From: Rhodocyclaceae bacterium
GTDB lineage: Bacteria; Pseudomonadota; Gammaproteobacteria; Burkholderiales; Rhodocyclaceae
Assembly (NCBI GenBank): GCA_019455325.1
Contig: JACFMQ010000003.1
Location: 310,001 to 374,000, forward strand
DNA length: 64,000 nt
Direction of reading: 5' to 3'
Positions 28,567-38,179 of the stretch are shown in pieces. The notes beneath the pieces were generated by a model, which made no database searches, was not told the DNA's origin, and was given only the letters and a program-made list of their open reading frames with translations. Both the position numbers and the translations under genes were made by a program. The stretch's first letter is position 1, and each line of letters starts with the position of its first letter.

Positions 28567-29463
28567 ATGAAAAAAAGGCTTCTAGCCTTGCTGCTGGGTG
28601 GAGTCGTGGCTTCGTCGTCGGTCTTCGCCAAGGAAGGTGGCGATCAATATCCGAATGGCGCGGAGAACTGGTTCGCAGGTGCGATACCGCCTCCGGGCAA
28701 TTACTTCATCAACTACTTCGGCAACTGGTCGGGCACCATGCGCGACGGCAGCGGCAACAAGGTCCGCCCCGCCGGGAAGGACGTCAAGCTCAACGCGACC
28801 TTCAATGCCCTGCGCTTCCTCAAGGCGACCGAGACCCAGATTCTCGGCGCCAACTACAGTTGGGCCGTGCTCGTGCCGATCGTGCGTCTGTCGGTCGAGA
28901 CACCGGCCGGGAAAGCGAGCCGGACCGGGATCGGCGATGCGACACTGACGCCGCTGATTCTTTCCTGGCATTCGCCGGAGTGGCACTACCTGCTGGGCCT
29001 GGACATCAACCTGCCGACGGGCGCGTACGACAAGAACGACCACCCGGGCAAGAACCTCGGCGAAAACTACTACAGCTTCGAGCCGGTCTTCGCCGCCACC
29101 TACCTGAACAGCAGCGGCTGGGAGGTGTCCGGCAAGTTCATGTACAACGTGAAGACGAAGAACAAGGACACCGACTATCGCTCGGGCGACGAGTTCCACA
29201 TGGACTACCTGGTGGGCAAGCACTTCGGCCCGTGGTCGGTCGGCGTCAGCGGCTACTACCTGAAGCAGATCACCAACGACCGGCAGAACGGCACCAAGGT
29301 CGGCTCCGACGGCAACCGCGGCCACGTGTTCGCCGCCGGCCCGTCGATCAAGTACCAGACGAAGTCGAATTCGCAGCTCATTTTCCAGTGGCATCGGGAA
29401 ACCAGTCTCGAGAATCGCTTCGGCGGCGACAAGGTGTGGTTCAAGTTCATCACGCCGCTCTGA
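28567..29463 (+). CDS. Outer-membrane channel of the phenol-degradation MetA family
   Basis: The product is 298 residues with a clear signal peptide (MKKRLLALLLGGVVASSSVFA) and then alternating beta-strands ending in a C-terminal aromatic pattern (WFKFITPL). It belongs to the MetA/SphA-type putative outer-membrane proteins found in aromatic catabolic clusters, thought to let hydrophobic substrates cross the outer membrane. AAAGGAGG precedes the ATG. It has its own sigma-54 promoter and its own terminator, so it is a single-gene unit within the regulon. Confidence 0.85.
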   Translation: MKKRLLALLLGGVVASSSVFAKEGGDQYPNGAENWFAGAIPPPGNYFINYFGNWSGTMRDGSGNKVRPAGKDVKLNATFNALRFLKATETQILGANYSWAVLVPIVRLSVETPAGKASRTGIGDATLTPLILSWHSPEWHYLLGLDINLPTGAYDKNDHPGKNLGENYYSFEPVFAATYLNSSGWEVSGKFMYNVKTKNKDTDYRSGDEFHMDYLVGKHFGPWSVGVSGYYLKQITNDRQNGTKVGSDGNRGHVFAAGPSIKYQTKSNSQLIFQWHRETSLENRFGGDKVWFKFITPL

Positions 29464-29485
29464 AGACGGATCGTCTTGCGTTCGG

Positions 29486-29511
29486 GCCGCGATTCGTTCG
29501 CGGCTTTTTTT
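29486..29511 (+). terminator. Rho-independent terminator of the channel gene
   Basis: Seven-base arms GCCGCGA / TCGCGGC with a five-base loop are followed by eight T residues, 22 bases after the stop codon. Confidence 0.9.
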
Positions 29512-29578
29512 TGCGCGTCGATGCCCGTCGGTCGCGCGCCGCGTCCCGGCCGGATGCCACGGATTTCTCAGGACGACA

Positions 29579-29602
29579 CTCAAAATGCGACAGATGTTTG
29601 AG
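29579..29602 (+). promoter_or_regulatory. Activator site upstream of the Liv-type importer
   Basis: TGCGACA-GA-TGTTTGA (29586-29601) sits inside a CTCAAA / TTTGAG inverted frame. It is about 95 bp upstream of the sigma-54 promoter and matches the element at 28364-28385. The rest of 29512-29854 shows no gene. Confidence 0.55.
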
Positions 29603-29696
29603 ACGTCACGGCAACGGCGCCGCCCCGGGTTCGTCCCGAGCGCGCGAATTCCGCGTAATCGACTGATCCGTAGCGGAAAAATCCGCGCCGCGCGGT

Positions 29697-29713
29697 TTGG
29701 CACGATCCTTGAT
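29697..29713 (+). promoter_or_regulatory. Sigma-54 promoter of the Liv-type importer operon
   Basis: TTGGCAC-GATCC-TTGAT has an exact -24 element and a TTGA -12 element. It lies about 140 bp upstream of the substrate-binding protein gene. Confidence 0.65.
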
Positions 29714-29854
29714 AGACCTGTCCACACGTCGCCGGCGTTCGCACACGCCTGCAACGCAAAACTGCGGCGTGACGAAGGCGCCGGGGCCGGCAGCGAGATG
29801 CGTCACCAGACCGGTCGTAGCGCTCGCATGAAGACAATTTGGAGGAAGACAGAC

Positions 29855-31168
29855 ATGAATGAGAAACACGATCGCGAGGCGATCTCCAGTTCCGTGCGCC
29901 GCCGGGTCATCAAGATGATGGGCGCCAGCGCCCTGTCCGCCGGCGTCGCCGGTCTGGCAGGCTTCAGCCCGGTGGCGCTCGCCCAGTCCTCGCGCAAGGT
30001 GAAGATCGGCTTCGTGACGCCGCTCACCGGCCCGCTCGCGCCCTTCGGCGAGGCCGACAAATTCGTCATCGAGAGCATGCGCCAGTTCTTCAAGAACGGC
30101 ATCGCCGTCGGCGACAGGCTGCACCCCGTCGACATCCTGGTGAAGAACAGCGAATCCAACGGCAACAAGGCCGGCGAGGCCGCCGCCAGCCTGATCCTCA
30201 AGGACAAGGTCGACCTCATGCTCGTGGCCGCGGCGCCGGAGACGGTCAACCCCGTCGCCGATCAGTGCGAACTGAACGGCGTCCCCTGCATCTCGACGGT
30301 GTCCCCGTGGCAGCCCTGGTTCTTCGGCCGGGGCGGCAAGCCCGACACCGGCTTCGAATGGACCTACCACTTCTTCTGGGGCCTCGAAGACGCCATCGGC
30401 GTGTTCATGAACATGTGGAAGTCCGCCAAGACCAACAACGTCGTCGGCGGACTGTTCCCCAACGATACCGACGGCAACGCCTGGGGCGACGCCAAGTTCG
30501 GGCTGCCGCCGGCGCTGACCCAGGCGGGCTTCAAGCTCCACGATCCGGGCCGCTATCAGGTGTTCAACACGGACTTCAGCGCGCAGATCGCCGCCTTCAA
30601 GGCCACCGGCTGCGAGATCGTCACCGGCAACATGATTCCGCCGGACGTGAAGACCTTCTGGACCCAGGCCAGGCAGCAGGGATTCCGGCCGAAGGTCGTT
30701 TCGATCGGCAAGGCCCTGCTCTTTCCGGCCTCGGTCGAGGCCATGGGCGATCTGGCCGACGGCCTTTCGGCCGAGGTCTGGTGGACGCCGAATCATCCGT
30801 TCAAGTCTTCGCTCACCGGCGCCAGCGCCGCCCAACTGGCGGAATCCTACGAGGCCGCGACCAGGAAGCAGTGGACCCAGCCGCTCGGCTTCTCGCATGC
30901 CCTGTTCGAGGTGGCCGCAGACGTTCTGAAGCGCACCAAGAACATCGACGACAAGGCGGGCATCCGCAACGCCATCGCCGCTACCGACGTGCACACCATC
31001 GTCGGCCAGGTCGCCTGGGGCAAGGGGCCGGTCAAGAACGTGGCAAAGACGCCGCTGGTCGGCGGGCAATGGGTCAAGGGCAAGAAGTTCAAGTACGACC
31101 TCGTCATCGTCGAGAACTCGGCGGCTCCCGCCATTCCCGCGGGCGCGACGCTGAAGCCGATTGCGTAA
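29855..31168 (+). CDS. Periplasmic substrate-binding protein of a Liv-type ABC importer
   Basis: The product is 437 residues. A twin-arginine-like signal (SSVRRRVIKMMGASAL) ends near ALAQSS, and the mature part begins KVKIGFVTPLTGPLAPFG, the signature of type I Liv/amide binding proteins. It is longer than classic LivK (about 370). The ATG at 29855 is chosen because GGAGGAAGA lies just upstream; earlier in-frame codons cross the promoter. It is followed by two ATPases and two permeases. Under the aromatic regulon it probably binds an aromatic acid or phenol rather than a branched-chain amino acid; that is inference. Confidence 0.88.
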   Translation: MNEKHDREAISSSVRRRVIKMMGASALSAGVAGLAGFSPVALAQSSRKVKIGFVTPLTGPLAPFGEADKFVIESMRQFFKNGIAVGDRLHPVDILVKNSESNGNKAGEAAASLILKDKVDLMLVAAAPETVNPVADQCELNGVPCISTVSPWQPWFFGRGGKPDTGFEWTYHFFWGLEDAIGVFMNMWKSAKTNNVVGGLFPNDTDGNAWGDAKFGLPPALTQAGFKLHDPGRYQVFNTDFSAQIAAFKATGCEIVTGNMIPPDVKTFWTQARQQGFRPKVVSIGKALLFPASVEAMGDLADGLSAEVWWTPNHPFKSSLTGASAAQLAESYEAATRKQWTQPLGFSHALFEVAADVLKRTKNIDDKAGIRNAIAATDVHTIVGQVAWGKGPVKNVAKTPLVGGQWVKGKKFKYDLVIVENSAAPAIPAGATLKPIA

Positions 31169-31181
31169 GCGCACCGGGGGA

Positions 31182-31203
31182 GGGGGTGGCGCCGGCCACC
31201 CCC
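31182..31203 (+). other. Strong intercistronic hairpin after the binding-protein gene
   Basis: Nine-base arms GGGGGTGGC / GCCACCCCC with a four-base loop lie 14 bases after the stop. No T-run follows, so it may stabilise the upstream mRNA or cause partial termination, giving more binding protein than membrane components. Confidence 0.6.
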
Positions 31204-31238
31204 GTGGCGTTGAACGATAAACAAAAAGGAGATGGCAG

Positions 31239-31961
31239 TTGGCCGCAATTCTTGAGCTTGAGAAGGTCAGCAAATCCTACGGCGCGCTCAAGGTTGCCGA
31301 TGACGTCAGTTTCTCGGTGGCGCCAGGGGAGGTGCTCGGCATTCTCGGCCCCAACGGCGCCGGCAAGACGACGCTGTTCAACCTGATCAGCGGCGATGTC
31401 TGCGCGGACGTGGGGCGCGTGCTCTTCGGCGGCGAGGACGTCACCCACCGTCGCCCGCACCAGCGCTGCCGCATGGGCATCGGCCGCTCGTATCAGATTC
31501 CGCAGCCCTTCGGCGGCATGACGGTGTTCGAGAACCTGCTGGTCGGCGCGACCTACGGCGGCGCGATGTCGGAAGCGCAGGCGGACCCGGTGTGCATCGA
31601 CATCCTGGAAAAGACCGGCCTCGGCAAGAAGGCGAACCTGCTGGCCGGCTCGCTGACGCTTCTCGACCGCAAGCGCCTGGAGCTGGCGCGCGCGCTGGCG
31701 ACCCAGCCCAGGGTGCTGCTCCTCGACGAGATCGCCGGCGGGCTGACCGAGCACGAGGCCGTCGAACTGGTTTCTCTGATCAAGGACATCAAGATGCAGG
31801 GCGTCACCATGATCTGGATCGAGCACGTCGTGCATGCGCTGCTGGCGGTCGCCGACCGGCTGCTGGTCATCAACTTCGGCTCGAAGCTGGCGGAGGGCGA
31901 ACCCGACGCGGTGATGAACGACCCGGAGGTGAAGCGCGTTTACATGGGGATCGAGGTATGA
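31239..31961 (+). CDS. ABC importer ATPase, LivG type
   Basis: The product is 240 residues. Walker A is GPNGAGKTT, the signature region reads LTLLDRKRLELARAL in place of LSGGQ (usual for LivG), Walker B is VLLLDEIAGGL, and the H-loop is WIEHVVHAL. The start is TTG at 31239 with AAAAGGAGA upstream. The next ATPase could begin at an ATG overlapping its stop (31958). It powers the importer with the LivF-type partner. Confidence 0.9.
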   Translation: MAAILELEKVSKSYGALKVADDVSFSVAPGEVLGILGPNGAGKTTLFNLISGDVCADVGRVLFGGEDVTHRRPHQRCRMGIGRSYQIPQPFGGMTVFENLLVGATYGGAMSEAQADPVCIDILEKTGLGKKANLLAGSLTLLDRKRLELARALATQPRVLLLDEIAGGLTEHEAVELVSLIKDIKMQGVTMIWIEHVVHALLAVADRLLVINFGSKLAEGEPDAVMNDPEVKRVYMGIEV

Positions 31962-32038
31962 GCGCCGCCGCCCGACCGCTCGAAGGCGGCGCTCCCTCCC
32001 TCGGGGAGGATGTCGCGCAGCGACAGGAGGGTAGTTCA

Positions 32039-32740
32039 ATGAGCGCGCTGCTGTCGATCCACGACCTCAAGTCGTACTACGGCGATTTCCAGGCGCTGTT
32101 CGGCGTCGACTTCGAGATCGCGGAGCGCGAAATCGTCGCCATCATCGGCGCCAACGGCGCCGGCAAGTCGACCTTCCTGAAGACCATCACCGGCCTGCTC
32201 AAGGCCGAGCCGGCGACGGTCATGTACAAGGGGCGCCCGATCGGCGGCCTGCCCGCGCACCGCATCGTCGCCGACGGCATCGCCATGGTGCCCGAGGGGC
32301 GCCGCCTGTTCCCCAGTCTGTCGGTCGAAGAGAACCTGCTGATGGGAGCGTTCACGAAACGCGCCGGCCGCTGGGATCTGGCGCGGGTGTACGAGCTGTT
32401 CCCGATCCTGAAGGAGAAGAGAAACAGCCCCGGCACCTCGCTGTCCGGCGGACAGCAGCAGATGGTCGCGATCGGCCGCGCGCTGATGAGCAACCCGGAC
32501 CTGCTGATCTGCGACGAGATTTCCCTGGGGCTGGCGCCCGCCGTCATCAAGGAAATCTACGAGGCGCTGGAAAAGATCGTCGCCGGCGGCCTGACGGCGA
32601 TCATCGTCGAGCAGGACGTGGGAACGGCCAAGCGCGTGTCGCAGCGGCTCTACTGCCTGCAGGAGGGAAGGGTCTCGCTGCAGGGCCGGTCGAGCGAGCT
32701 GACCCACGAACAGATTTCACTGGCGTACTTCGGCGTCTAG
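32039..32740 (+). CDS. ABC importer ATPase, LivF type
   Basis: The product is 233 residues with Walker A GANGAGKST, signature LSGGQQQMVAIGRAL and Walker B LLICDEISLGL. The ATG at 32039 is preferred since GACAGGAGGG lies ten bases upstream and the family starts there. An upstream in-frame ATG at 31958 would add 27 unrelated residues and overlap the LivG stop. Confidence 0.9.
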   Translation: MSALLSIHDLKSYYGDFQALFGVDFEIAEREIVAIIGANGAGKSTFLKTITGLLKAEPATVMYKGRPIGGLPAHRIVADGIAMVPEGRRLFPSLSVEENLLMGAFTKRAGRWDLARVYELFPILKEKRNSPGTSLSGGQQQMVAIGRALMSNPDLLICDEISLGLAPAVIKEIYEALEKIVAGGLTAIIVEQDVGTAKRVSQRLYCLQEGRVSLQGRSSELTHEQISLAYFGV

Positions 32741-32767
32741 AAGCGCGGGGATGGAAAGGAATGAATC

Positions 32768-33634
32768 ATGATGATTTGGGTTGACGCAGTCATGCAGGGC
32801 GTCCTGATCGGCGGGCTCTATGCGCTGTTCGCCATGGGCCTGTCCCTGATGTTCGGCATCATGCGGATGGTGAACGTCGCGCACGGCGACATGGTCATCC
32901 TGATGGCCTTTCTCGGCCTGCTGATGACCGAGGCCTTCGGCCTCGGCCCCTTTGCCGCCATGGCCGTGGTCGTGCCGATCGCCTTCGGCATCGGCTACGT
33001 CCTGCAGCGCGGCGTGCTGAATCACACGATCAGCAAGGACCCGCTGCGTTCTCTGGTGGTCACCTTCGGCATCTCGATCGTCGTCCAGAACCTGCTGCTG
33101 GAATTCTTTTCCGCCGACACGCGGGCCATCGCCTCGGGCGGCCTCGAATCGCAGAGCGTGGCGCTCGCCGGCAACCTCGCCGCCGGCGTGCTGCCGCTGA
33201 TCATCTTCGGCTCGGCGGTGCTGCTGACCATCGCGCTGCAGCAGCTCTTCGGCAACACCACCATCGGCCGCGCCTTCCGCGCCACCTCCGACGATCCCGG
33301 TGCCGCGGCGCTGATGGGCGTCAACAATGCGCACGTCTATGCCTTCGCCACGGCCATCGCCATCGGCATCCTCGGCATCGCCGGGATTTTCCACGGCATG
33401 CGGACGATCTTCTCGCCGACGGACGGGCCGGCCCAGCTCATCTACGCCTTCGAGGCCGTGATCATCGGCGGCATGGGGTCGTTCTGGGGAACGCTCGCCG
33501 GCGGGGTGATCCTGGGCATCACCCAGGCCATCGGCGCGCGCATCGATCCGGGATGGGGCGTCCTGCTCGGGCACGTGACCTTCGTGCTGGTCCTGCTGTT
33601 CAAGCCCAACGGCCTGTTTCCGAAAACGCGATAG
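32768..33634 (+). CDS. ABC importer permease, LivH type
   Basis: The product is 288 residues with about eight hydrophobic helices. The conserved LivH EAA-like segment is seen as RATSDDPGAAALMGVN and the C-terminal motif as FEAVIIGGMGSFWGTLAGG. It forms the inner-membrane channel with the LivM-type protein. GGAAAGGA precedes the ATG. Confidence 0.9.
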   Translation: MMIWVDAVMQGVLIGGLYALFAMGLSLMFGIMRMVNVAHGDMVILMAFLGLLMTEAFGLGPFAAMAVVVPIAFGIGYVLQRGVLNHTISKDPLRSLVVTFGISIVVQNLLLEFFSADTRAIASGGLESQSVALAGNLAAGVLPLIIFGSAVLLTIALQQLFGNTTIGRAFRATSDDPGAAALMGVNNAHVYAFATAIAIGILGIAGIFHGMRTIFSPTDGPAQLIYAFEAVIIGGMGSFWGTLAGGVILGITQAIGARIDPGWGVLLGHVTFVLVLLFKPNGLFPKTR

Positions 33635-33651
33635 TCGATCGGGAGAATCGA

Positions 33652-34710
33652 ATGAATGCACATGTAGCGCCACAAGCCGCTGCCGCCGGCAGCCCGCCCA
33701 AAAGCAGCTTCAGCGTCGAGCGGTCCACGCGGCTCGGCACCGCCACGATGGTCTTCTTCGCCGTGTCGCTCGGGTTCTCGGTGTCCATGCCGTTCTGGGC
33801 GGATGCGAGCCACCTGCGCCTGCTCACCGAGCTGGCCTGCTACTTCGTCATGGCCCAGATGTGGAACCTCCTGGCCGGCTACGGCGGGCTGGTTTCCATC
33901 GGGCAGCAGGCCTATATCGGCATCGGCGGCTATGCGCTGATCGTCTTCGCCAACATGCTCGGCATCAACCCCTTCTTCTCGGTGCTGCTCTGCGGGTTCG
34001 TCGCCGCGCTCCTGGCCATGCCGATATCCCAGGTGGTGTTCCGCCTCCCCGGCGCCGCGTTCGCCATCGGCACCTGGGCTGTCGCCGAGATCCTGCGCCT
34101 GGTCGTCGCCAATACGACGGCGCTGGGCGGCGGCTCCGGCGTCAGCCTGGTCGCGCTCAAGGAATTCGAGCGGTCCACGCGCGAATCGGTGACCTTCTGG
34201 ATATCGATCTCGGCGTCCTATGCCTCGGTGCTCTTCGTCTATCTGCTGCTGCGCTCCCGCTTCGGGCTGGCGCTGACGGCGATCCGCGACGCCGAGGTGG
34301 CTTCGCAGAGCCAGGGAATCGACGTGAAGCGGACGAAATTCCTCGTCTATCTGATTTCGGCGTTCGGATTCGGCATCAGCGGCGGGCTCTATTTCCTGTC
34401 CAACCTGCGCATTTCTCCGGACGCGGCCTTCGGCGTATCGTGGTCGCCCCTGATCATCTTCATGGTCATCATCGGCGGCGTCGGCACGATCGAGGGGCCG
34501 CTGCTCGGCGCCGTGCTCTTCTTTCTGCTCTCCAAGGTCTTCGAGGACTACGGCACGTGGTATCTGACCGCGCTCGGCCTGATCGCCGTGATCGTGACGA
34601 TCTGGTTCCCGCAGGGCCTGTGGGGATTCGTCGCCAAGCGTTTCGACCTGCATCTGTTCCCGGTCCAGCGGCGGCTCCGCCTGCTCCGGGGGCCGTCCGG
34701 GAAGCCTTGA
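33652..34710 (+). CDS. ABC importer permease, LivM type
   Basis: The product is 352 residues with an about 30-residue hydrophilic N-terminus and then about nine hydrophobic helices. Family motifs include NLLAGYGGLVSIGQQAYIGIGGY and AIRDAEVASQSQGIDVKRTK. GGGAGAAT precedes the ATG at 33652. It is the last gene of the importer operon, whose end is marked by the terminator at 34810. Confidence 0.9.
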   Translation: MNAHVAPQAAAAGSPPKSSFSVERSTRLGTATMVFFAVSLGFSVSMPFWADASHLRLLTELACYFVMAQMWNLLAGYGGLVSIGQQAYIGIGGYALIVFANMLGINPFFSVLLCGFVAALLAMPISQVVFRLPGAAFAIGTWAVAEILRLVVANTTALGGGSGVSLVALKEFERSTRESVTFWISISASYASVLFVYLLLRSRFGLALTAIRDAEVASQSQGIDVKRTKFLVYLISAFGFGISGGLYFLSNLRISPDAAFGVSWSPLIIFMVIIGGVGTIEGPLLGAVLFFLLSKVFEDYGTWYLTALGLIAVIVTIWFPQGLWGFVAKRFDLHLFPVQRRLRLLRGPSGKP

Positions 34711-34809
34711 GCGGCACGCGCGGTGAACGAGCGTCTCCCTCTGATTACGTCCCTCCTCCGTGTCTTTGGCTGCTCCGCCGCCGCCAGAACATACGGTAAT
34801 CAGAGTTTT

Positions 34810-34833
34810 GCCCGCTTCGGCGGGCATTTTTTT
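34810..34833 (+). terminator. Rho-independent terminator after the importer operon
   Basis: GCCCGC-TTCG-GCGGGC is followed by A and seven T residues. It ends just before the next gene at 34836. Confidence 0.9.
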
Positions 34834-34835
34834 GC

Positions 34836-35138
34836 ATGCCCGACATGACCGAGAAAAATTCCCCGGCCTTCGATTTCGACGAGCTGAGTTCGCTCGCGCG
34901 GAACGACCCGGAAAGATTCGCGAAGACCCGCGACGCGTTGATCAAGACGTGCATGGCCAGGTCCGGAACGTTTCCGGGCCTCGACGACCTCCAGCGCAAG
35001 CTCGACGCCGACCGTTATTCGGTAGGCCCCGGCATGACGTCGTGCGACCACTATCTGGCGTCCATGCAGCATTCGATAGGCCGGCTGAAGCGCCTGGCGG
35101 AGCAACTGGAGCGCGCGCTGCAGGACGCGCCGAACTGA
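34836..35138 (+). CDS. DUF3135-like protein
   Basis: The product is 100 residues, soluble and helical. The N-terminal part FDFDELSSLARNDPERFAKTR and a helix LDDLQRKLDADR resemble the DUF3135 family of small proteobacterial proteins with unknown function. No good ribosome site is visible because the start lies right at the terminator's T-run, so transcription must start very near or read through. It converges on the chemoreceptor gene with four bases between the stops. Confidence 0.6.
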   Translation: MPDMTEKNSPAFDFDELSSLARNDPERFAKTRDALIKTCMARSGTFPGLDDLQRKLDADRYSVGPGMTSCDHYLASMQHSIGRLKRLAEQLERALQDAPN

Positions 35139-35142
35139 ACGC

Positions 35143-36837
35143 TCAGACCTTGAAGCGCATCGCGGAGACGCGCAAGGCATCGGCGAAGCCGTTGAGATCG
35201 TCGGCGATGGCCGCGGTCCTGGCCGCCGCATCGGAATTCCCGACGTTCATCTGCGCGACGTTGTCGACGCGCCGGGCGACCTCGTGCGCCGCCGCGCCCT
35301 GCTCGTCCAGGGATTCGGTAATGCCGTCGATCGCCGCGTTCACCTGCTCGGCGTCGTCGCGGATGCCGCTCATCTGCCCAGTCGCCTGGCTCGCCAGCGC
35401 CTTCCCGTGAGCGACCTGGTCGACGACCGAGGCCATTTCTCCGGCCGCCTCCCGCGCCGACTTCTGCATGTCGGCGACGATGATCGAAATCTCCTCGGCC
35501 GAGCGGGTGGTGCGCTCGGCCAGCGCGCGCACCTCGTCCGCCACCACGGCGAAGCCGCGGCCCTCCTCGCCGGCGCGCGCCGCTTCGATCGCCGCGTTCA
35601 GCGCCAGCAGGTTGGTCTGCGCGGCCACGTCCTTGATCACCTGGACCACGATCGAGATGCCGTCCGACTGCCGGCTGAGCGTGGCGATCGTTTCCCGCGC
35701 GCTGGCGACGGTGTCGGCGATCCGGTCGATTTCCCCGGCGGTGCTGAAGATGACCGCCCTGCCGTCGTCGGCCCCGCTGCCGGCCCGGCGCGCGCATTCG
35801 AGCGCCCGCCGGGAAGACTCCGAGATATGGCCGATCGTCACCGTCATCTGCTGGATCGCCCCGGCCATCGCGGTGGCCTCCTGACTCTGCGCCCGCGACG
35901 CCGCGGAGACGTGATTGGCGGCGCCCGACACCTGCCGGACCGCTTCCGAGATCCGGGAGGCGTTGCTCAGGACGTCGCGCAGCGAGTCCTGCACTTTCTC
36001 CAGCAGCACGTTGAATGCGCCCGCGGCCTCCGCCACCTCGTCCTGCCCACGAACGGCCAGGCGGGTCGTGAAGTCGTTCTTCTCGGAAACGAGGATCATC
36101 GTCCGGCGCAGCCGGCCCAGGGAGCCGACCACGCTGCGCACGACCAGCCAGGCCATGAGCGCCAGTCCGAGCACGGCCCCGACGAACACCACGACGATCA
36201 CGAGCTTGGCCGCGCCCTTGGTGACTTCGCCATCCTCCCGCGCCGACTGCGAATATTTCCGGTTGAGGTCGAGCAGCGCATTCAGCCGGACGGAGATCTG
36301 CTGCAGGCTCGCGATCGAGCCGTCGTCCAGGCCGTGCAGAACCGATATGCCGGCGGGCACGCGGCTCCATTCGTGGGTGGTACTCAACTCGCCCAACTGC
36401 TGCACGATTTCGTCGTTGAGCAGGACATACTTGTGCCAGTCGTCCTGGAACTCGCCCCAGGCGGCGGCCTCCTCTTCCGTCTTCGGCAGCTTCGAGAATA
36501 GTTCGTAGGATTCCTGCGCCCTGCGGTCGGCCTCCCGCTTGTTCCGCACGATGCCGGCGAAAAAGGCGTTGGCCTCCTTCAAGGCGTCCTGCGGATCGAG
36601 GAAGTCGAACTGGCCGTGGTCCCACGAGCGTGCGCGCCGGATTTCGCTGACCGATTCCAGTTGCGAGGCATGCAGCGTCATCAAGGCGCCGACCGAGGCG
36701 CTCCGCTCGCCCACGGTGTCCAGCGCCTGCCCCAGCGAGGTCACGCCCTGCCACCCCGTGACGCAGACCACGCCGAGCATGGCCAGCGAAAACAGGATCC
36801 AGAGAATGAATTTCTTCTTGATTGAAAAACGGTCCAT
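35143..36837 (-). CDS. Methyl-accepting chemotaxis protein with periplasmic four-helix-type sensor
   Basis: The product is 564 residues. A first membrane helix lies at about 10-32, a helical periplasmic domain of about 160 residues follows, a second helix at about 190-212, a HAMP domain, and a long coiled-coil signalling domain with the hairpin tip [22 protein letters not shown]. The start at 36837 ([10 protein letters not shown]) is preferred over 36882 since it fits the family N-terminus. GCCGATGA at 36896-36889 on the minus strand could be part of a flagellar sigma-28 promoter. The ligand is unknown. Confidence 0.9.
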   Translation of the reverse strand: MDRFSIKKKFILWILFSLAMLGVVCVTGWQGVTSLGQALDTVGERSASVGALMTLHASQLESVSEIRRARSWDHGQFDFLDPQDALKEANAFFAGIVRNKREADRRAQESYELFSKLPKTEEEAAAWGEFQDDWHKYVLLNDEIVQQLGELSTTHEWSRVPAGISVLHGLDDGSIASLQQISVRLNALLDLNRKYSQSAREDGEVTKGAAKLVIVVVFVGAVLGLALMAWLVVRSVVGSLGRLRRTMILVSEKNDFTTRLAVRGQDEVAEAAGAFNVLLEKVQDSLRDVLSNASRISEAVRQVSGAANHVSAASRAQSQEATAMAGAIQQMTVTIGHISESSRRALECARRAGSGADDGRAVIFSTAGEIDRIADTVASARETIATLSRQSDGISIVVQVIKDVAAQTNLLALNAAIEAARAGEEGRGFAVVADEVRALAERTTRSAEEISIIVADMQKSAREAAGEMASVVDQVAHGKALASQATGQMSGIRDDAEQVNAAIDGITESLDEQGAAAHEVARRVDNVAQMNVGNSDAAARTAAIADDLNGFADALRVSAMRFKV

Positions 36838-37172
36838 CGGGCCACTCCCGTATTTGAGCAAGCCTCGGACCGGTCGAAGCACGATCGGTCATCGGCGTGT
36901 CGCGGGAATACGCAACTAATGTGCCCGACGCATCCGTCATCGGAAAGCTGCGCGACGCGGCGCGCTGCGATCTCTGCGCCGGCGCCGTGCGCCGCCGCGG
37001 CGGTCTCATTGCGGGACGGTCGTCGCAGCCTGCGAACTTCTTGTCACCGCGTACTGCATCCGGAGCGACCGGGTGCGATGGCGCAGGATCACTCCGGCGG
37101 AAACACGGCCGGTGCCGTCGCCGGAGCGGCGGTGACCGCGTGCTAAGATTGCAGCCTTTCCCCCCCGCCGCC
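36838..37172. other. Intergenic region between chemoreceptor and thiS
   Basis: I see no gene here. The left part holds the chemoreceptor promoter region, with a weak sigma-28-like -10 (GCCGATGA). The right part must hold the thiS promoter, but no clear boxes stand out. No THI-box riboswitch was recognised. Confidence 0.4.
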
Positions 37173-37373
37173 ATGAACCTGACGATCAACGGCGAATGCC
37201 GTGAATTCCCCGCCCCGCTGAGCGTGGCCGCGCTGCTCGAACGGCTCGGTCTGGCCGGCAAGCGCCTCGCCGTCGAGATGAACGGCGAGATCGTGCCGAA
37301 GAGCCGGCACGGCGACACGGCGCTGGCGGACGGCGACCGCCTGGAGATCGTCGTCGCCGTCGGCGGCGGCTAG
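37173..37373 (+). CDS. thiS: Thiamine sulfur-carrier protein ThiS
   Basis: The product is 66 residues with a ubiquitin-like fold and the obligatory C-terminal Gly-Gly (AVGGG). Its thiocarboxylate donates sulfur for the thiazole ring of thiamine. The start ATG at 37173 gives the standard family length. thiG follows after 23 bases, the usual pairing. Confidence 0.92.
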   Translation: MNLTINGECREFPAPLSVAALLERLGLAGKRLAVEMNGEIVPKSRHGDTALADGDRLEIVVAVGGG

Positions 37374-37396
37374 CAAGTCAAGGAGCGCTTACGCAC

Positions 37397-38179
37397 ATGG
37401 ATCAGCTCGTCATCGCCGGCCGGGCCTACGGCTCGCGTCTGCTCGTCGGCACCGGCAAGTACAAGGATTTCGCGGAAACGCAGGCGGCCGTCGCCGCCTC
37501 CGGCGCCGGCATCGTCACCGTCGCCATCCGCCGCACCAACATCGGCCAGGACCCGAGCCAGCCGAATCTGCTCGACGCCCTGCCGCCGTCGCGCTACACC
37601 ATCCTGCCGAACACCGCCGGCTGCTACACGGCCGACGACGCGGTGCGCACGCTGCGTCTGGCGCGCGAACTGCTCGACGGCCACGCGCTGGTGAAGCTGG
37701 AAGTGCTCGGCGATCCGGCGACGCTGTTCCCGAACATGCCGGAGACGCTGAAGGCGGCCGAGACGCTGGTCAAGGAAGGCTTCCAGGTGATGGTCTACTG
37801 CGCCGACGACCCGATCCAGGCGAAGATGCTCGAAGAGATCGGCTGCGTCGCGATCATGCCGCTCGCCTCGCTGATCGGCTCCGGCATGGGCATCGTGAAC
37901 CCCTGGAACCTGCGCCTGATCATCGACAACGCCAAGGTGCCGGTGCTCGTCGACGCCGGCGTCGGCACCGCCTCGGACGCGGCCATCGCCATGGAGCTGG
38001 GCTGCGACGGCGTGCTCATGAACACCGCCATCGCGCACGCGAAGAACCCGGTGCTGATGGCCTCGGCGATGAAGAAGGCGGTCGAGGCCGGGCGCGAGGC
38101 CTTCCTCGCCGGCCGCATGCCGCGGAAGCTCTACTCGGCCGACCCGTCGTCGCCGACCGCCGGCCTGATCGGTTCATGA
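37397..38179 (+). CDS. thiG: Thiazole synthase ThiG
   Basis: The product is 260 residues with the ThiG TIM-barrel. The Schiff-base lysine is in [11 protein letters not shown] and phosphate-binding segments in [21 protein letters not shown]. It makes the thiazole phosphate from deoxyxylulose phosphate, dehydroglycine and ThiS thiocarboxylate. Its stop overlaps the trmB start by four bases. Confidence 0.95.
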   Translation: MDQLVIAGRAYGSRLLVGTGKYKDFAETQAAVAASGAGIVTVAIRRTNIGQDPSQPNLLDALPPSRYTILPNTAGCYTADDAVRTLRLARELLDGHALVKLEVLGDPATLFPNMPETLKAAETLVKEGFQVMVYCADDPIQAKMLEEIGCVAIMPLASLIGSGMGIVNPWNLRLIIDNAKVPVLVDAGVGTASDAAIAMELGCDGVLMNTAIAHAKNPVLMASAMKKAVEAGREAFLAGRMPRKLYSADPSSPTAGLIGS

